Part shown: positions 63,802-64,000 of the stretch, piece by piece
How positions within the stretch are numbered: the stretch's first letter is position 1
Layout of the letters: each line of letters begins with the position of its first letter
Source: Methanobrevibacter sp. TMH8
GTDB taxonomy: Archaea > Methanobacteriota > Methanobacteria > Methanobacteriales > Methanobacteriaceae
Reading direction: 5' to 3'
NCBI RefSeq assembly: GCF_020148105.1
Contig: NZ_JAHLZE010000034.1
Location: 1-64,000, forward strand
DNA: 64,000 nucleotides
Made by a program: the position numbers and the translations under genes
Notes under the pieces: generated by a model
Seen by the model: the letters and a program-made list of their open reading frames with translations, nothing else
The model's database searches: none
What the model was told of the DNA's origin: nothing

Positions 63802-64000
63802 TAATTGATAAAAGAATAAAAACATAACATATAAAACATAAAATATAAAAAATAATATATAAAGATTTAATGATTATAAAGATTTTAAAGATTCTAAAAA
63901 TGATATAATGGGATTGTATTTCTGTTAAAATAATATTAATAGAATTATTAATAAAATATATGTAATATTAATATGAGAACAAAAATTAAATCAATTAAAA

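Overview
The window comes from a very AT-rich methanogenic archaeon, almost certainly a member of Methanobacteriaceae and most like Methanobrevibacter (or Methanosphaera). The evidence is methenyl-tetrahydromethanopterin cyclohydrolase, a complete methanol:coenzyme M methyltransferase operon, pseudomurein-type Mur ligase and MraY-like genes, archaeal-type PheS/PheT, PAN, aMBF1 and a geranylgeranyl reductase. Many genes carry a GGTGAT-type ribosome binding site 4-8 nt before the start. Intergenic DNA is almost pure A/T with many decayed tandem repeats, and several proteins carry Asn/Lys-rich slippage tracts.

Layout. 1-4.8 kb: mch, a GNAT acetyltransferase and a YjbQ-family gene on +, then pheT and a His-rich small membrane protein on -. 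5.5-10.5 kb: valS, aroA, nth on +. 10.5-14.4 kb, on -: a TMEM175-type channel, the archaeal DnaJ-zinc-finger/S1/DHH phosphoesterase (COG1107 type) and a small lipoprotein. 14.7-17.5 kb: rubrerythrin and desulfoferrodoxin (oxygen defence), then a DUF2121-type protein whose N-terminus resembles a proteasome-type Ntn hydrolase. 18-27.2 kb: a secreted-protein locus with a beta-helix protein fused to a transglutaminase/C71-like peptidase, a PepSY-like anchored protein, two more beta-helix proteins and three tandem paralogous secreted proteins. 27.6-34.1 kb: an MBL-fold hydrolase and the methanol operon mtaB-mtaC-activase-mtaA. 34.2-44.2 kb: housekeeping genes (aroC, an RNase J-like nuclease, a MagIII-like glycosylase, hemB, a CitG-like gene, pheS, a CBS protein). 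44.25-45.45 kb: a 1.2 kb gene-free divergent region leading to nikR. 46.1-55.3 kb: a methyltransferase, a hydrogenase maturation protease, and a probable pseudomurein block (ATP-grasp ligase, MraY-like transferase, Mur ligase, two anchored extracytoplasmic proteins), then a DUF356 gene. 55.6-63.8 kb: aMBF1, PAN, a C/D box sRNA, UPF0280, a bPH2 membrane protein with a long Asn/Gln-rich tail, a geranylgeranyl reductase and an AfpA-type flavoprotein.

How it fits together. mch and the mta operon belong to methanogenesis from CO2 or methanol plus H2. nikR and hycI serve nickel and hydrogenase metabolism. The Mur/MraY/ATP-grasp genes build the pseudomurein wall, and the secreted beta-helix and peptidase proteins probably act at or on that wall.

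Main items for a second look: a textbook C/D box sRNA at 58300-58363; three genes (1629, 9770, 47207) whose only well-placed start after a ribosome binding site is ATT; a POTRA/FtsQ-like anchored protein beside the Mur ligase; the Ntn-like DUF2121 protein; and the 18-27 kb surface locus. No tRNA, rRNA, CRISPR array, transposase or phage gene was seen.
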